DNA of 64,000 nucleotides from Pseudomonas sp. PSE14 (lineage in GTDB: Bacteria > Pseudomonadota > Gammaproteobacteria > Pseudomonadales > Pseudomonadaceae), in assembly GCF_029203285.1 (NCBI RefSeq), contig NZ_CP115669.1:4712001-4776000 (forward strand), in the 5' to 3' direction. Positions 9,309-17,359 of this stretch are shown here, one piece after another (position 1 is the first letter of the stretch; every line of letters begins with the position of its first letter). Under the pieces are notes generated by a model. The model made no database searches and was not told the origin of the DNA. It worked only from the letters and a program-made list of their open reading frames with translations. The translations under genes and the position numbers were made by a program.

Positions 9309-10607
9309 ATGACACTTCGCACACGACTCCTCGTGGGTCTGGGCTGGCTGATCGGCGTTCTGCTGCTGGTGTTGGCCGCCAACCTGCAGGACCCTCACCT
9401 GCTGCCGGTACGCGGCGTCGCTCTGCCGCTCCTGCTGGCCGTCTGCGCAATCGGCATCCTCATCTGGCTAGGGTCAGGACGGCGCTGGTACTGCTGGGTC
9501 GGTTGCCTTCCCCTGTTGCTGGCGATGCTGCTGGCCGGCTGGAACCACTACCGCCTGCTCGACGACAAGACCCTGGTCCTGGAGCGTGGCAACGCAAACC
9601 TGCAAGCGCTCGGCGGACACTTCATCGTCGGTGTCGGCGCCCCTCGTACCGTCGAACCGCTGATTCGCCAGGGACTGGTCGCCGGCCTGTTCATCACCGC
9701 CCGCAACGTCCAGGGGCAGAGTGCCGAAGCCCTCCGCCAGCAGATCGGCCAATGGCAGGCGCTGCGGCGCGAAGCGGGATTGCCGCCGCTGATCATCGCC
9801 GCCGACCAGGAGGGTGGCATCGTGTCCCGGCTGTCTCCGCCATTGCCGCGACGTCCACCGCTGGCCGCGCTGCTGAACGCCAACTCCACGCCGGAAGCCC
9901 TGGCGACAGCCGCCTTCGAATACGGCGCCACCCAGGGCCGCGAGCTGGCCGAGCTGGGCGTCACCCTGGATTTCAGCCCGGTGGTGGACCTCAAGCCCGC
10001 GCAGCGCTCACGCCTGGACTTCCACAGCGCCGTCACGTTGCGGGCGATCTCCGCCGATCCGCAAGTGACCACCAACGTCGCCCTCGCCTATGTCCGCGGA
10101 CTCGAACACAGCGGGGTGCACGCCACCCTCAAGCACTTCCCGGGGCTGGGGGACGTCCCGCAGGATACCCACCACTTCTCCGCCAGCCTGACGACTGACA
10201 TCAGACGCTTGCAGGCCTTTGACTGGCGCCCATTCCGCCAGATCGCCCAGCAGACCCAGGCGCTGATCATGCTGGGCCACGTGAAGGTCACCGAACTGGA
10301 CGCACGCAACCCGGCGTCCTTCTCGGCCACCGTGGTGCAGAAGATCATCCGCGAAGGCTGGCGGCACGACGGCGTGCTGATCACCGACGACCTGACCATG
10401 GCGGCCGCCTACAACCAGGGCCTGTGCCATGCCACGGTGCAGGCCTTGAACGCCGGCGTCGACCTGCTGTTGGTCAGCTATGACGACGAGAAGATCTACC
10501 CCGCGCTGGCCTGCGCCTTGCGCGCACTGGAGGACGGCAAGCTTTCCACGCAACGGCTGGAGCAGAGCGCACGCCGACTGGCGCGAACCTTCGGCCCAGC
10601 GAAATGA
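9309..10607 (+). CDS. Membrane-anchored glycoside hydrolase family 3 protein (NagZ-like)
   Basis: Predicted beta-N-acetylhexosaminidase-type hydrolase related to NagZ, which removes GlcNAc from muropeptides. The GH3 domain spans about residues 95-425. It has the family signature KHFPGLGDVPQDTHH, including the conserved Asp-His of NagZ-type enzymes, and ITDDLTM with the candidate nucleophile Asp. Unlike cytoplasmic NagZ (about 330 residues) it carries about 85 extra N-terminal residues with three hydrophobic helices, so the catalytic domain is probably displayed on one side of the inner membrane. It is preceded by a clear GGAAGGA RBS. It is not the housekeeping NagZ by context (no psrA/lexA neighbours). 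Confidence 0.85.
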   Translation: MTLRTRLLVGLGWLIGVLLLVLAANLQDPHLLPVRGVALPLLLAVCAIGILIWLGSGRRWYCWVGCLPLLLAMLLAGWNHYRLLDDKTLVLERGNANLQALGGHFIVGVGAPRTVEPLIRQGLVAGLFITARNVQGQSAEALRQQIGQWQALRREAGLPPLIIAADQEGGIVSRLSPPLPRRPPLAALLNANSTPEALATAAFEYGATQGRELAELGVTLDFSPVVDLKPAQRSRLDFHSAVTLRAISADPQVTTNVALAYVRGLEHSGVHATLKHFPGLGDVPQDTHHFSASLTTDIRRLQAFDWRPFRQIAQQTQALIMLGHVKVTELDARNPASFSATVVQKIIREGWRHDGVLITDDLTMAAAYNQGLCHATVQALNAGVDLLLVSYDDEKIYPALACALRALEDGKLSTQRLEQSARRLARTFGPAK

Positions 10608-10667
10608 TTCACCCGTCCGCCGCAATCCGGTACGTTAGTGCCGCCCATTGCCCAAGGACCGCTCGCC

Positions 10668-11498
10668 ATGCCCCAACCCGTCGCGCTCATCACCGGATGC
10701 TCCAGCGGCATCGGCCGCGCCCTCGCCGATGCCTTCCGCAACGCCGGCTACCAGGTCTGGGCCACCGCCCGCCGTGACGAAGACGTCGCCGCCCTCGACC
10801 AGGCAGGCTTGCGCGGTGTGCTGCTGGACGTCAACGACGAACCCGCCGTCGAGCGCCTCGCCGAACAGCTGCAGCATGAAGCCGGTGGCCTCGACGTGCT
10901 GGTCAACAACGCCGGCTACGGCGCCATGGGGCCGCTGCTGGACGGCGGCAGCCAGGCAATCCGCAAGCAGTTCGAGACCAACGTGTTCGCCGTGGTCGGC
11001 CTGACCCGTGCGCTATTCCCGGCACTGCGGGCGCGACGCGGGCTGGTGGTCAACGTCGGCAGCGTGTCCGGTGTGCTGGTCACGCCCTTCGCCGGCGCCT
11101 ACTGCGCCTCCAAGGCGGCGGTGCATGCGCTGAACGAAGCGCTGCGCCTGGAACTCGCTCCCTTCGGCATCGAGGTGCTGGAAGTGCAGCCCGGCGCCAT
11201 CGCCTCCAACTTCGGCGCCAACGCCAGCCGCGAGATGGCGGCAGTGGTCAGCGAGGACTCCGCCTGGTGGCCGCTACGCAACTTCATCCAGGCGCGCGCC
11301 GCCGCGTCCCAGGACAAGCCCACCCCGGCCAGCGACTTCGCCCGCGAACTGCTCGCCGCCGTACAGCGTTCGCCACGCCCGCGCCTGGTGCGCATCGGCC
11401 ACGGCAGCCGCGCCCTGCCGCTGATCGCCCGCTGGCTGCCCAGCGGCATGCTGGACAAGGTGCTGAAGAAACGCTTCGGCCTCGACGGACAACTCTGA
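10668..11498 (+). CDS. Short-chain dehydrogenase/reductase (classical SDR)
   Basis: NAD(P)-dependent oxidoreductase of unknown substrate. The Rossmann motif GCSSGIGRA is at residues 10-18, with NNAGYG, the catalytic serine in GSVSG and the YCASK Tyr-Lys pair all in place. The length of 276 residues is at the long end for classical SDRs. I chose the ATG at 10668 because AAGGA lies eight bases upstream; the upstream GTG at 10638 has no RBS. Its stop codon overlaps the next start (TGATG), so it is translationally coupled with the membrane protein that follows. The SDR - membrane protein - tpbA order matches PA3883-PA3885 as I recall it. Confidence 0.88.
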   Translation: MPQPVALITGCSSGIGRALADAFRNAGYQVWATARRDEDVAALDQAGLRGVLLDVNDEPAVERLAEQLQHEAGGLDVLVNNAGYGAMGPLLDGGSQAIRKQFETNVFAVVGLTRALFPALRARRGLVVNVGSVSGVLVTPFAGAYCASKAAVHALNEALRLELAPFGIEVLEVQPGAIASNFGANASREMAAVVSEDSAWWPLRNFIQARAAASQDKPTPASDFARELLAAVQRSPRPRLVRIGHGSRALPLIARWLPSGMLDKVLKKRFGLDGQL

Positions 11499-11884
11499 TG
11501 ACGTACCAGGTCCGCTACCTCGCTCTGGCCGGCATCCTCGCCGCCTTCTTCCTCAACGTGGTGGCGCGCGGCCTGTTGCGGGTCGGCGGGGTGCCGGCGA
11601 CCCTGCTGGTGGCGGCGCTGATCGCCGCCGCCATGGCCTTCTGGTTCGCCCGCCGGCACAAGCGCCTGGCGCAGACCGGCGAGCGCTGGCGGCTCACCGC
11701 GCTCTACGGGGGTGGCCTGGCCGTGCTCTACCTGATCCTGGTCGGACTGGCGGCCTGGAAGAACACACCCAGTCCCGCCGCCCTGCTGCTCTACGGCCTC
11801 AACTACCTGTGCTACCCGCTGAGCCTCTGGTGGTTCTTCCGTCCTGGCGTGCTGGTGCGCTTCCTGCCCGAAGACGCCCGCTGA
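11498..11884 (+). CDS. Small four-helix membrane protein, unknown function
   Basis: Product of 128 residues with four hydrophobic segments: about residues 8-25, 30-50, 67-87 and 95-115. It starts at the ATG overlapping the SDR stop codon. No catalytic motif is visible. The conserved position between the SDR and tpbA fits PA3884 of PAO1, inferred from gene order only. The reading frame is open further upstream through the SDR gene, but that is a shadow. Confidence 0.75.
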   Translation: MTYQVRYLALAGILAAFFLNVVARGLLRVGGVPATLLVAALIAAAMAFWFARRHKRLAQTGERWRLTALYGGGLAVLYLILVGLAAWKNTPSPAALLLYGLNYLCYPLSLWWFFRPGVLVRFLPEDAR

Positions 11885-11969
11885 GCCCCTTCACTTATTT
11901 TTCACACCCATTTCATCCGGGCACCACTCGACGCGACCTATCGTGGCGCGGACCTTTCGAGGAGTGCCC

Positions 11970-12635
11970 ATGTCCTTCCCCCGCATTCTGCGCGGCGCCG
12001 CCGGCGTCGTTGCCCTGATCGCCACGCTGACCACCCTACCCGCCTTCGCCACTGGCGAGACGCAGGCCGATTGGGCCAAGCCGGTGGACAAGTCGTTCAA
12101 CCTCTACCAGATGTCGCCGACCCTGTACCGCAGCGCCCTGCCCGGCAGCCAGAACCTGCCGGAACTGCAGCAGCTCAAGGTGAAGACCGTGGTCAGCTTC
12201 ATCAAGGACGACGACAAGACCTGGATCGGCGGGCAGCCGATCGATGTGGTGAGCTTCCCCACCCACGCCGACCGCGTCGATGACGCCGACGTGCTGAAGG
12301 TCCTGCGCATCCTCCAGCAGGCCGAGCAGCAGGGCCCGGTGCTGATGCACTGCAAGCACGGGCGTGACCGCACCGGCCTGTTCGCGGCCATGTACCGCAC
12401 CGTGGTCCAGGGCTGGAGCAAGGAAGACGCGCTGAAGGAAATGACCGAAGGCGGCTTCGGCACCGAAGACGACATGACCGACGCCATTGCCTACGTGCAG
12501 AAGGCCGACGTGAACAAACTGCGCCTGGCCCTGGCCAGCGGCGACTGCAGCACCAGCGCCCTCTCCAGCTGCCACCTCAAGGAGTGGCTGGTCAGCACCT
12601 TCAGCGAGTCGCGCGCGCCGCACCCCAGCCACTGA
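11970..12635 (+). CDS. tpbA: Periplasmic dual-specificity tyrosine phosphatase TpbA
   Basis: Protein tyrosine phosphatase that, in P. aeruginosa, acts in the periplasm on the diguanylate cyclase TpbB/YfiN and so lowers c-di-GMP, biofilm formation and Pel output. The P-loop HCKHGRDRTG places the catalytic Cys at residue 128 and Arg at 134; the general-acid region is THADRVDD at residues 99-105. A signal peptide ends near residue 28 (AFATG). The segment NLYQMSPTLYRSALPGSQ is typical for TpbA. The ATG at 11970 has GAGGAG five bases upstream; an upstream GTG at 11943 lacks one. No tpbB is present nearby. Confidence 0.9.
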   Translation: MSFPRILRGAAGVVALIATLTTLPAFATGETQADWAKPVDKSFNLYQMSPTLYRSALPGSQNLPELQQLKVKTVVSFIKDDDKTWIGGQPIDVVSFPTHADRVDDADVLKVLRILQQAEQQGPVLMHCKHGRDRTGLFAAMYRTVVQGWSKEDALKEMTEGGFGTEDDMTDAIAYVQKADVNKLRLALASGDCSTSALSSCHLKEWLVSTFSESRAPHPSH

Positions 12636-12710
12636 TCCACTTCGACTCACGCCAAATGCCGGCGAGTGCGGTAGGTTAGGAGACTTTCCCATCCGCTCGC
12701 CAGGCCCGCC

Positions 12711-13598
12711 ATGACCTCCTCCCGCTTCAGCGCCGTCACCCACACCCGCTACATCGACCACGCCGGGCTGGACGCCTTCTGCGCCGACTACGACGGCTTC
12801 CTGCTCGACCTCTGGGGCGTGCTGATCGACGGCCTCGACGTATTCCCAGGCGCCCTCGCCTGGCTCCGCCGACGCGCCGCCGAAGGCAAGCCGGTGTGGT
12901 TCCTGAGCAATGCCTCGCGCAGCGTCAACGAGATGGCCGATACCCTGGAGCATCTGGGCGTTGCTCGCGATCTCTACAGCGGCATCACCACCTCCGGCCA
13001 GTTGGCCATCGACGCCCTCACCCATGAGCGCGAACTCCAGCGCGGCCTCATCCATACCGTCGGTGTGGTCGACTCACTGGCGACCTGGCCCGACGAAATC
13101 CGCGAACGCTTCAGCGATGACCTTCACGCCGCCTCGCTGATTCTCGGTGTCGGCAGCTTCCCCCAGGACGAGCTGGAGGCGCGTTTCGCGCCGCTGCGCG
13201 GCGCCACCGACAAGCCGTTCCTGTGCGCCAACCCGGACCGCGTGGTGGTCTCCGGCGGCAGGACGGTATTCGGCGCCGGCCGCCTGGCCGAGGCCTTCGC
13301 CGAAGAGGGCGGCACCGTGCACTGGTACGGCAAGCCCGATCCATCGGCCTTCCGCATCGCCCAGCGGCAACTGGAAGCGCGTGGTGCCCAGCACATCCTG
13401 TTCGTCGGCGACTCGCTGGTGACCGATGTACCCGGAGCGCTGGCCGCGCGCATCGACACCCTCTGGCTGGCCGCCACCGGCATCCACCGCCAGGCGCTGG
13501 GGGTGCCGTTCAACGGCGCGCTCGACCCGGAGCAGACCAACGCGCTGCTCGACGGCTACCCGGTTCGCCCGCACTTTGCCGCGCCGGGGCTGGTCTGA
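12711..13598 (+). CDS. HAD-superfamily class IIA hydrolase (TIGR01459-like)
   Basis: Predicted phosphatase of the HAD IIA group, related to NagD and PGP-type phosphatases. Motif I is seen as DYDGFLLDLWGVLIDG (about residues 24-39), motif II as FLSNAS, the cap insertion lies in the middle, and motifs III/IV as YGKPDPSAF and FVGDSLVTDV. The length of 295 residues fits the family. Start ATG at 12711 follows a 75-bp gap after tpbA. The substrate cannot be told from sequence. It is followed 30 bp later by a small membrane protein gene. Confidence 0.87.
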   Translation: MTSSRFSAVTHTRYIDHAGLDAFCADYDGFLLDLWGVLIDGLDVFPGALAWLRRRAAEGKPVWFLSNASRSVNEMADTLEHLGVARDLYSGITTSGQLAIDALTHERELQRGLIHTVGVVDSLATWPDEIRERFSDDLHAASLILGVGSFPQDELEARFAPLRGATDKPFLCANPDRVVVSGGRTVFGAGRLAEAFAEEGGTVHWYGKPDPSAFRIAQRQLEARGAQHILFVGDSLVTDVPGALAARIDTLWLAATGIHRQALGVPFNGALDPEQTNALLDGYPVRPHFAAPGLV

Positions 13599-13628
13599 AG
13601 TCAGGACATCCCCCGAGTTCGACCGCCC

Positions 13629-13880
13629 ATGAACGAGATGATCGACCTGCTGCAATGGCCAGCCATGCTGGTCACCGTCCTCGCCGCCTGGCTGGTGGGC
13701 TCGCGCGACCGCAAGCGACGCAAGGTGGGCTTCTGGGTGTTCCTCGCCAGCAATGCCTTGTGGATCGCCTGGGGTCTGCCGGCCAGGGCCTATGCGCTGG
13801 TGCTGCTGCAGCTGTGCCTGGCGGCGATGAACCTTCGCGGGAGCTACAAGAACCGCCGGCGCGAACAGACTGGCGGCTGA
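13629..13880 (+). CDS. Small three-helix membrane protein (PnuC/SemiSWEET-like size), unknown function
   Basis: Product of 83 residues with three hydrophobic helices (about residues 8-23, 34-50 and 53-69) separated by a basic loop SRDRKRRK. The pattern of the last two helices ending in LRGSYKNRRR recalls small PnuC-like or SemiSWEET-like proteins, but the similarity is weak and I assign no substrate. It probably shares a transcript with the HAD gene upstream. A REP pair and a bidirectional terminator follow. Confidence 0.65.
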   Translation: MNEMIDLLQWPAMLVTVLAAWLVGSRDRKRRKVGFWVFLASNALWIAWGLPARAYALVLLQLCLAAMNLRGSYKNRRREQTGG

Positions 13881-13889
13881 ACAGCTTTT

Positions 13890-13967
13890 GTAGGAGCGAG
13901 CTTGCTCGCGAACCGCATGGCGCCGGAGCTGGGCTGTTCGCGAGCAAGCTCGCTCCTACGAAGAGCC
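13890..13967. repeat. REP pair (class A)
   Basis: Classic Pseudomonas REP in inverted pair: TGTAGGAGCGAGCTTGCTCG near 13890 and CGAGCAAGCTCGCTCCTAC near 13943. Located between converging transcription units. Confidence 0.9.
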
Positions 13968-14007
13968 AGGGCACTCTGCCCAGCAATCGCCTGCACGGGC
14001 CCCATTG

Positions 14008-14033
14008 AAAACGGGAGCCGAAGCTCCCGTTTT
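14008..14033. terminator. Bidirectional intrinsic terminator
   Basis: Stem AAAACGGGAGC / GCTCCCGTTTT with a CGAA loop gives a T-tract on both strands. It separates the forward small membrane gene from the reverse efflux operon. Confidence 0.9.
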
Positions 14034-14047
14034 TCCAGTGGATCAGC

Positions 14048-14953
14048 TCACTGCACCGTCGCAGCCGCCCCTTCCGAATGCTCCGCATCGCGCGTCTGCG
14101 GATTGACGATCACCGTGGCGGTGATACCCGCTGCCAGCAGCACGCCGTCCGGCACTTCGTCGATATGGATGCGCACCGGCACGCGCTGGGCCAGGCGCAC
14201 CCAGTTGAAGGTCGGGTTGACGTCGGCCACCAGCTCGCGGCTTTCCGGGTTGTCGCGGTCGTAGATGGCGCGGGCGATGCTCTCGACGTGGCCCTTCAGG
14301 CGCTCGCCGCTCATCAGTTGCAGTTCGGCCGGATCGCCCAGTTGGATGTGCGGCAGCTTGGTTTCCTCGAAGTAGCCGTAGATCCAGTAGGAGTTCTCGT
14401 CCACCACGGCCATCTTCGCCTCGCCAACGCGGGCGTAGTCGCCACGGTGCACGTTGAGGTTGGTCACGTAGCCGTCCACCGAGGCGCGCACCTGGGTGCG
14501 TTCCAGGTTCAGCTTGGCGGCGTCCAGCGCGGCCAGGGCCTGCTGGTAGTCGGCCTCGGCGGCGGCGGCGGTGTTGCTGGCGTCGTCCAGGCTCTCGCGG
14601 GACACCACTTCCTCGTCCATCGCACGGCGGCGCTTGGCATTGAGCTGGCGCATCTGCAGGGTGGCCTTGCGCGAGGCTACCGCGGCCTCGGCCTGCTTCA
14701 CCGCGATCTGGTAGTGGTCCGGGTCGATCTGCATCAGCAGGTCGCCTTTCTTCACCTGCTGGTTGTCGCGCACCGGCACGTCCACCACCACGCCGGAGAC
14801 GTCGGCGGCGACGTTGATGATGTCGGCGCGCACCCGGCCGTCGCGGGTCCAGGGGGTATCCATGTAGTTCACCCAGAGGGCGCGGCCGATCAACGCGGCG
14901 ACCGCCAGGATGATCAGGGTCGCCAGCAGGCTGATGATGGATTTGAGGGTCAT
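14048..14953 (-). CDS. HlyD-family periplasmic adaptor (AaeA-like)
   Basis: Membrane fusion protein linking the FUSC inner-membrane pump to an outer membrane factor. It is 301 residues with one N-terminal anchor helix (residues 5-28), then the lipoyl/barrel-sandwich half-motif at about residue 40-75 (RADIINVAADVSGVVVDV), a short coiled-coil hairpin rich in Ala/Glu/Arg, and the second lipoyl half (RASVDGYVTNLNVHRGDY). It is the last gene of the operon OMF-FUSC-DUF1656-HlyD, with 13 bp to the DUF1656 gene. In E. coli the AaeAB pump exports aromatic carboxylic acids; the substrate here is inferred. Confidence 0.9.
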   Translation of the reverse strand: MTLKSIISLLATLIILAVAALIGRALWVNYMDTPWTRDGRVRADIINVAADVSGVVVDVPVRDNQQVKKGDLLMQIDPDHYQIAVKQAEAAVASRKATLQMRQLNAKRRRAMDEEVVSRESLDDASNTAAAAEADYQQALAALDAAKLNLERTQVRASVDGYVTNLNVHRGDYARVGEAKMAVVDENSYWIYGYFEETKLPHIQLGDPAELQLMSGERLKGHVESIARAIYDRDNPESRELVADVNPTFNWVRLAQRVPVRIHIDEVPDGVLLAAGITATVIVNPQTRDAEHSEGAAATVQ

Positions 14954-14966
14954 GGATGCACGCTCG

Positions 14967-15179
14967 TTACTTGTAGATGGTGAGGGAGAGGCCGCCGAAC
15001 AGGCAGGCGAACAGGCACACGCGGAACAGCGCCGGGTGCCAGGTGAAGCGGTACAGGCCGATGGAGGCGAAGATGCGGTCTATGCCCCAGCAGATCACCG
15101 CGGCAACGATGAACATCAGGGTCAGGGTCGGCATGTAGACCCCGTGGAACGCGATCTCGCGGGGCAGGTCAGGCAACAT
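14967..15179 (-). CDS. DUF1656 small inner-membrane protein (AaeX-like)
   Basis: Product of 70 residues with two hydrophobic helices (about 17-34 and 49-66) and the DUF1656 pattern PREIAFHGVYMPTL at the start. It occurs almost always between FUSC and HlyD genes in such operons; its function is unknown. The gene overlaps the end of the FUSC gene by 11 bp, which suggests translational coupling. Confidence 0.9.
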   Translation of the reverse strand: MLPDLPREIAFHGVYMPTLTLMFIVAAVICWGIDRIFASIGLYRFTWHPALFRVCLFACLFGGLSLTIYK

Positions 15180-17358
15180 GGAGGGTCTTTCCTGAAGAGG
15201 TTTTGCTGTCGCGCAGCGGCGACTGCGGGTCGAGCAGGCTGCTGCGGATGAAGTGCAGGTAGCTGAGCACGCGGCGCAGGGGCGAACTCTCGAAGTCGGG
15301 GGCGCGCGGCTCGTCGGTGTGTTTCACGCAGTCGATGGCCTGTTCCACGGCGGCCAGGGCGCGCTCGCGGTTGGCTTCGCTGGGTTTGACGAACAGGCGG
15401 ATCAGCGCACGGCCCATGGCGCGGATCGACTGGCGCCAGGGGGTCGACTCGGCGTAGCAGGGCTCGTTCGGCAGGGCTTCCTGTTCAGCGCGCAACTCGA
15501 TGACCGCATGGCCGATCTCCAGCACCACGAAGGTCCAGCGCAACAGGCGACGCTGCATCTGCGGGCTGCGCGCGGCCGCGCCGTAGGCCTGGTTGAGCAG
15601 GTCGCGGGTGCCGCTCTCGAAGGACGACACCAGGCCATCGAGCTTGCCGCTGATGGCTTCCACCACGCGCAGGCGCAACTCATTCTCCAGGCGGCGCCAC
15701 AGCCAGGCGCTGGTCGGCGGCATGATCACCGCGACGATCACCGCAGCCAGGCTCTGCGACAGCACCAGGGCGATGTACTCGTTGAGCATGCGGCCCGGAT
15801 CGTAGACCGTCAGGTTGGCCGGGATCGCGCCGAAGCTGAAGAACACCAGCAGGCCCAGGCCGTAGCCGGCGTACTGGGGTTTGATCGAGAGGAACGCGCC
15901 CACCGCGAACACCGGCGCCAGGGCAAAGGCCAGCAGGGCGAAGCCGTCCAGGTGCGGGAACACGAAGAAGGTTTCGGAGAAGCCGAGGATCGCCGCGAAG
16001 AAGGTGCCCACGGCCATCTGCATGGCCAGCTTCGCAGGGTCCGGCGCCGCCGAGACCAGCGCGGCGACGGCGGCCGCGTTGAGTACGAAGGTGCTGCCGC
16101 TGGGCCAGGCGGTCTCGATCCAGAATAGGCCGAACACCAGCACCATCAGCGCGGTACGCCCGCCCGCCACCAGCGAGGCGACCAGGTTGGCCTTGGGCGA
16201 GAAGCCGTGCTTCCAGTTCTCCCGCTCGTGCTTGTGGGCGGCCAGGGAGGCGTGGGTCAGGGCGTAGTTATAGAGGTCGTCGGCCAGTCGGTAGAGCAGC
16301 TCGCCGGCGGTGTTGTAGTCCAGCAGCGCGGCGGCGTCATCCTGCTCGGCGAGCAGTTGCCCACGGCCCGTACGGATGCACTGCATCATCCGCGAACGGT
16401 GGCTTTCCAGCTGCGCGGCGAGGCGTTCGGCATCGCGCTCGGTGACCGACTGGCCGCGCCAGGGCGCGAGCACCTGGGCCAGTTCGTCCAGGCAGGGCTG
16501 CAAGGCGCGCAGCACCGCTGCGGCTTCCTGCACGCGCAGGCGCTCGAGCAACTGGTGCAACGCGTTGTAGCGGGTGGAGACGACCATGAACTCGTTGTTC
16601 AGGCGCGACAGGCGGCCCGAACGCAGGCGCATGTGCGGGTCTTCGAAGCGGGTGACGCTGCGCAGCGCTTCCAGGCCCACGGCCTGGGAGGCGAAGGCCA
16701 CGTTGGCGGCTTCGAACTTCGGCCGCTCGCCGCCGCCGAGGTTGTCCAGGACGAAGCCGGCGAAGGCGCCGAAACGCTGGTACAGCGCGCTGCGCATGGC
16801 GGTGGTGGAGGTCTGCGGGAACAACGTGGCGCTGACCACGGTGGAACAGACGATGCCGAGACAGATCTCCAGCACCCGCCAGATCGCCGACATGAACGCG
16901 GCTTCAGGGTGCAGGGTGGCGGGCAGGCCGATCAGCGTCGCGGTGTAGCCCGCCAGCATGCAGGCGTAGGAGCGGAAGTCGCGGTAGCGCGCGGCGCCCA
17001 CGGTGCACAGGCCGATCCATAGCGCCGAGACGAGCAGGAACAGCACCCGCTCCTGAGCGAAGATGGCGATCAGCGCCACCATCACGGTCAGGCCGATCAG
17101 GCTGCCGATGATCCGGTAGAAACTCTTGGCGAACACCTGGCCGCTCTGTGGCTGCATGACGATGAACACGGTGATGGTCGCCGTGCTCGGTTGCGGCAGC
17201 TCCAGGCGCATCGCCAGCCACAGGGTCAGCAGCGCGGCGAGCAGCACCTTGGCGATGTAGATCCAGGTGACGCCGTCGCTGCGCCCCCACTCCAGCAGTG
17301 CGCGACGCAGGGCGTCGAGCGGCGCCGGCGGATGGGCGCTGTAGTCATTCGCCGCCAT
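15169..17358 (-). CDS. FUSC family aromatic acid / fusaric acid efflux permease (AaeB-like)
   Basis: Inner-membrane efflux protein of 729 residues in the fusaric-acid-resistance family. It has two repeats of about five to six transmembrane helices, each followed by a cytoplasmic helical domain: helices at about residues 35-180 and again at about 385-535. The N-terminal MQPQSGQVFAKSFYR and central FSPKANLVASLVAGGRTALM segments are typical of the family. It starts one base after the outer membrane factor stop codon, and the DUF1656 gene overlaps its end. The role in aromatic acid export is inferred from AaeB homologues. Confidence 0.9.
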   Translation of the reverse strand: MAANDYSAHPPAPLDALRRALLEWGRSDGVTWIYIAKVLLAALLTLWLAMRLELPQPSTATITVFIVMQPQSGQVFAKSFYRIIGSLIGLTVMVALIAIFAQERVLFLLVSALWIGLCTVGAARYRDFRSYACMLAGYTATLIGLPATLHPEAAFMSAIWRVLEICLGIVCSTVVSATLFPQTSTTAMRSALYQRFGAFAGFVLDNLGGGERPKFEAANVAFASQAVGLEALRSVTRFEDPHMRLRSGRLSRLNNEFMVVSTRYNALHQLLERLRVQEAAAVLRALQPCLDELAQVLAPWRGQSVTERDAERLAAQLESHRSRMMQCIRTGRGQLLAEQDDAAALLDYNTAGELLYRLADDLYNYALTHASLAAHKHERENWKHGFSPKANLVASLVAGGRTALMVLVFGLFWIETAWPSGSTFVLNAAAVAALVSAAPDPAKLAMQMAVGTFFAAILGFSETFFVFPHLDGFALLAFALAPVFAVGAFLSIKPQYAGYGLGLLVFFSFGAIPANLTVYDPGRMLNEYIALVLSQSLAAVIVAVIMPPTSAWLWRRLENELRLRVVEAISGKLDGLVSSFESGTRDLLNQAYGAAARSPQMQRRLLRWTFVVLEIGHAVIELRAEQEALPNEPCYAESTPWRQSIRAMGRALIRLFVKPSEANRERALAAVEQAIDCVKHTDEPRAPDFESSPLRRVLSYLHFIRSSLLDPQSPLRDSKTSSGKTLHVA

Positions 17359-17359
17359 C

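Noticed and set aside
13890-13967. Possible CRISPR or phage attachment repeats
   Set aside because: These are paired REP palindromes with no regular spacers and no cas or integrase genes.
14078-14983. 301-codon plus-strand frame opposite the HlyD gene
   Set aside because: His/Val/Gly-rich antisense shadow of a clear HlyD adaptor gene.
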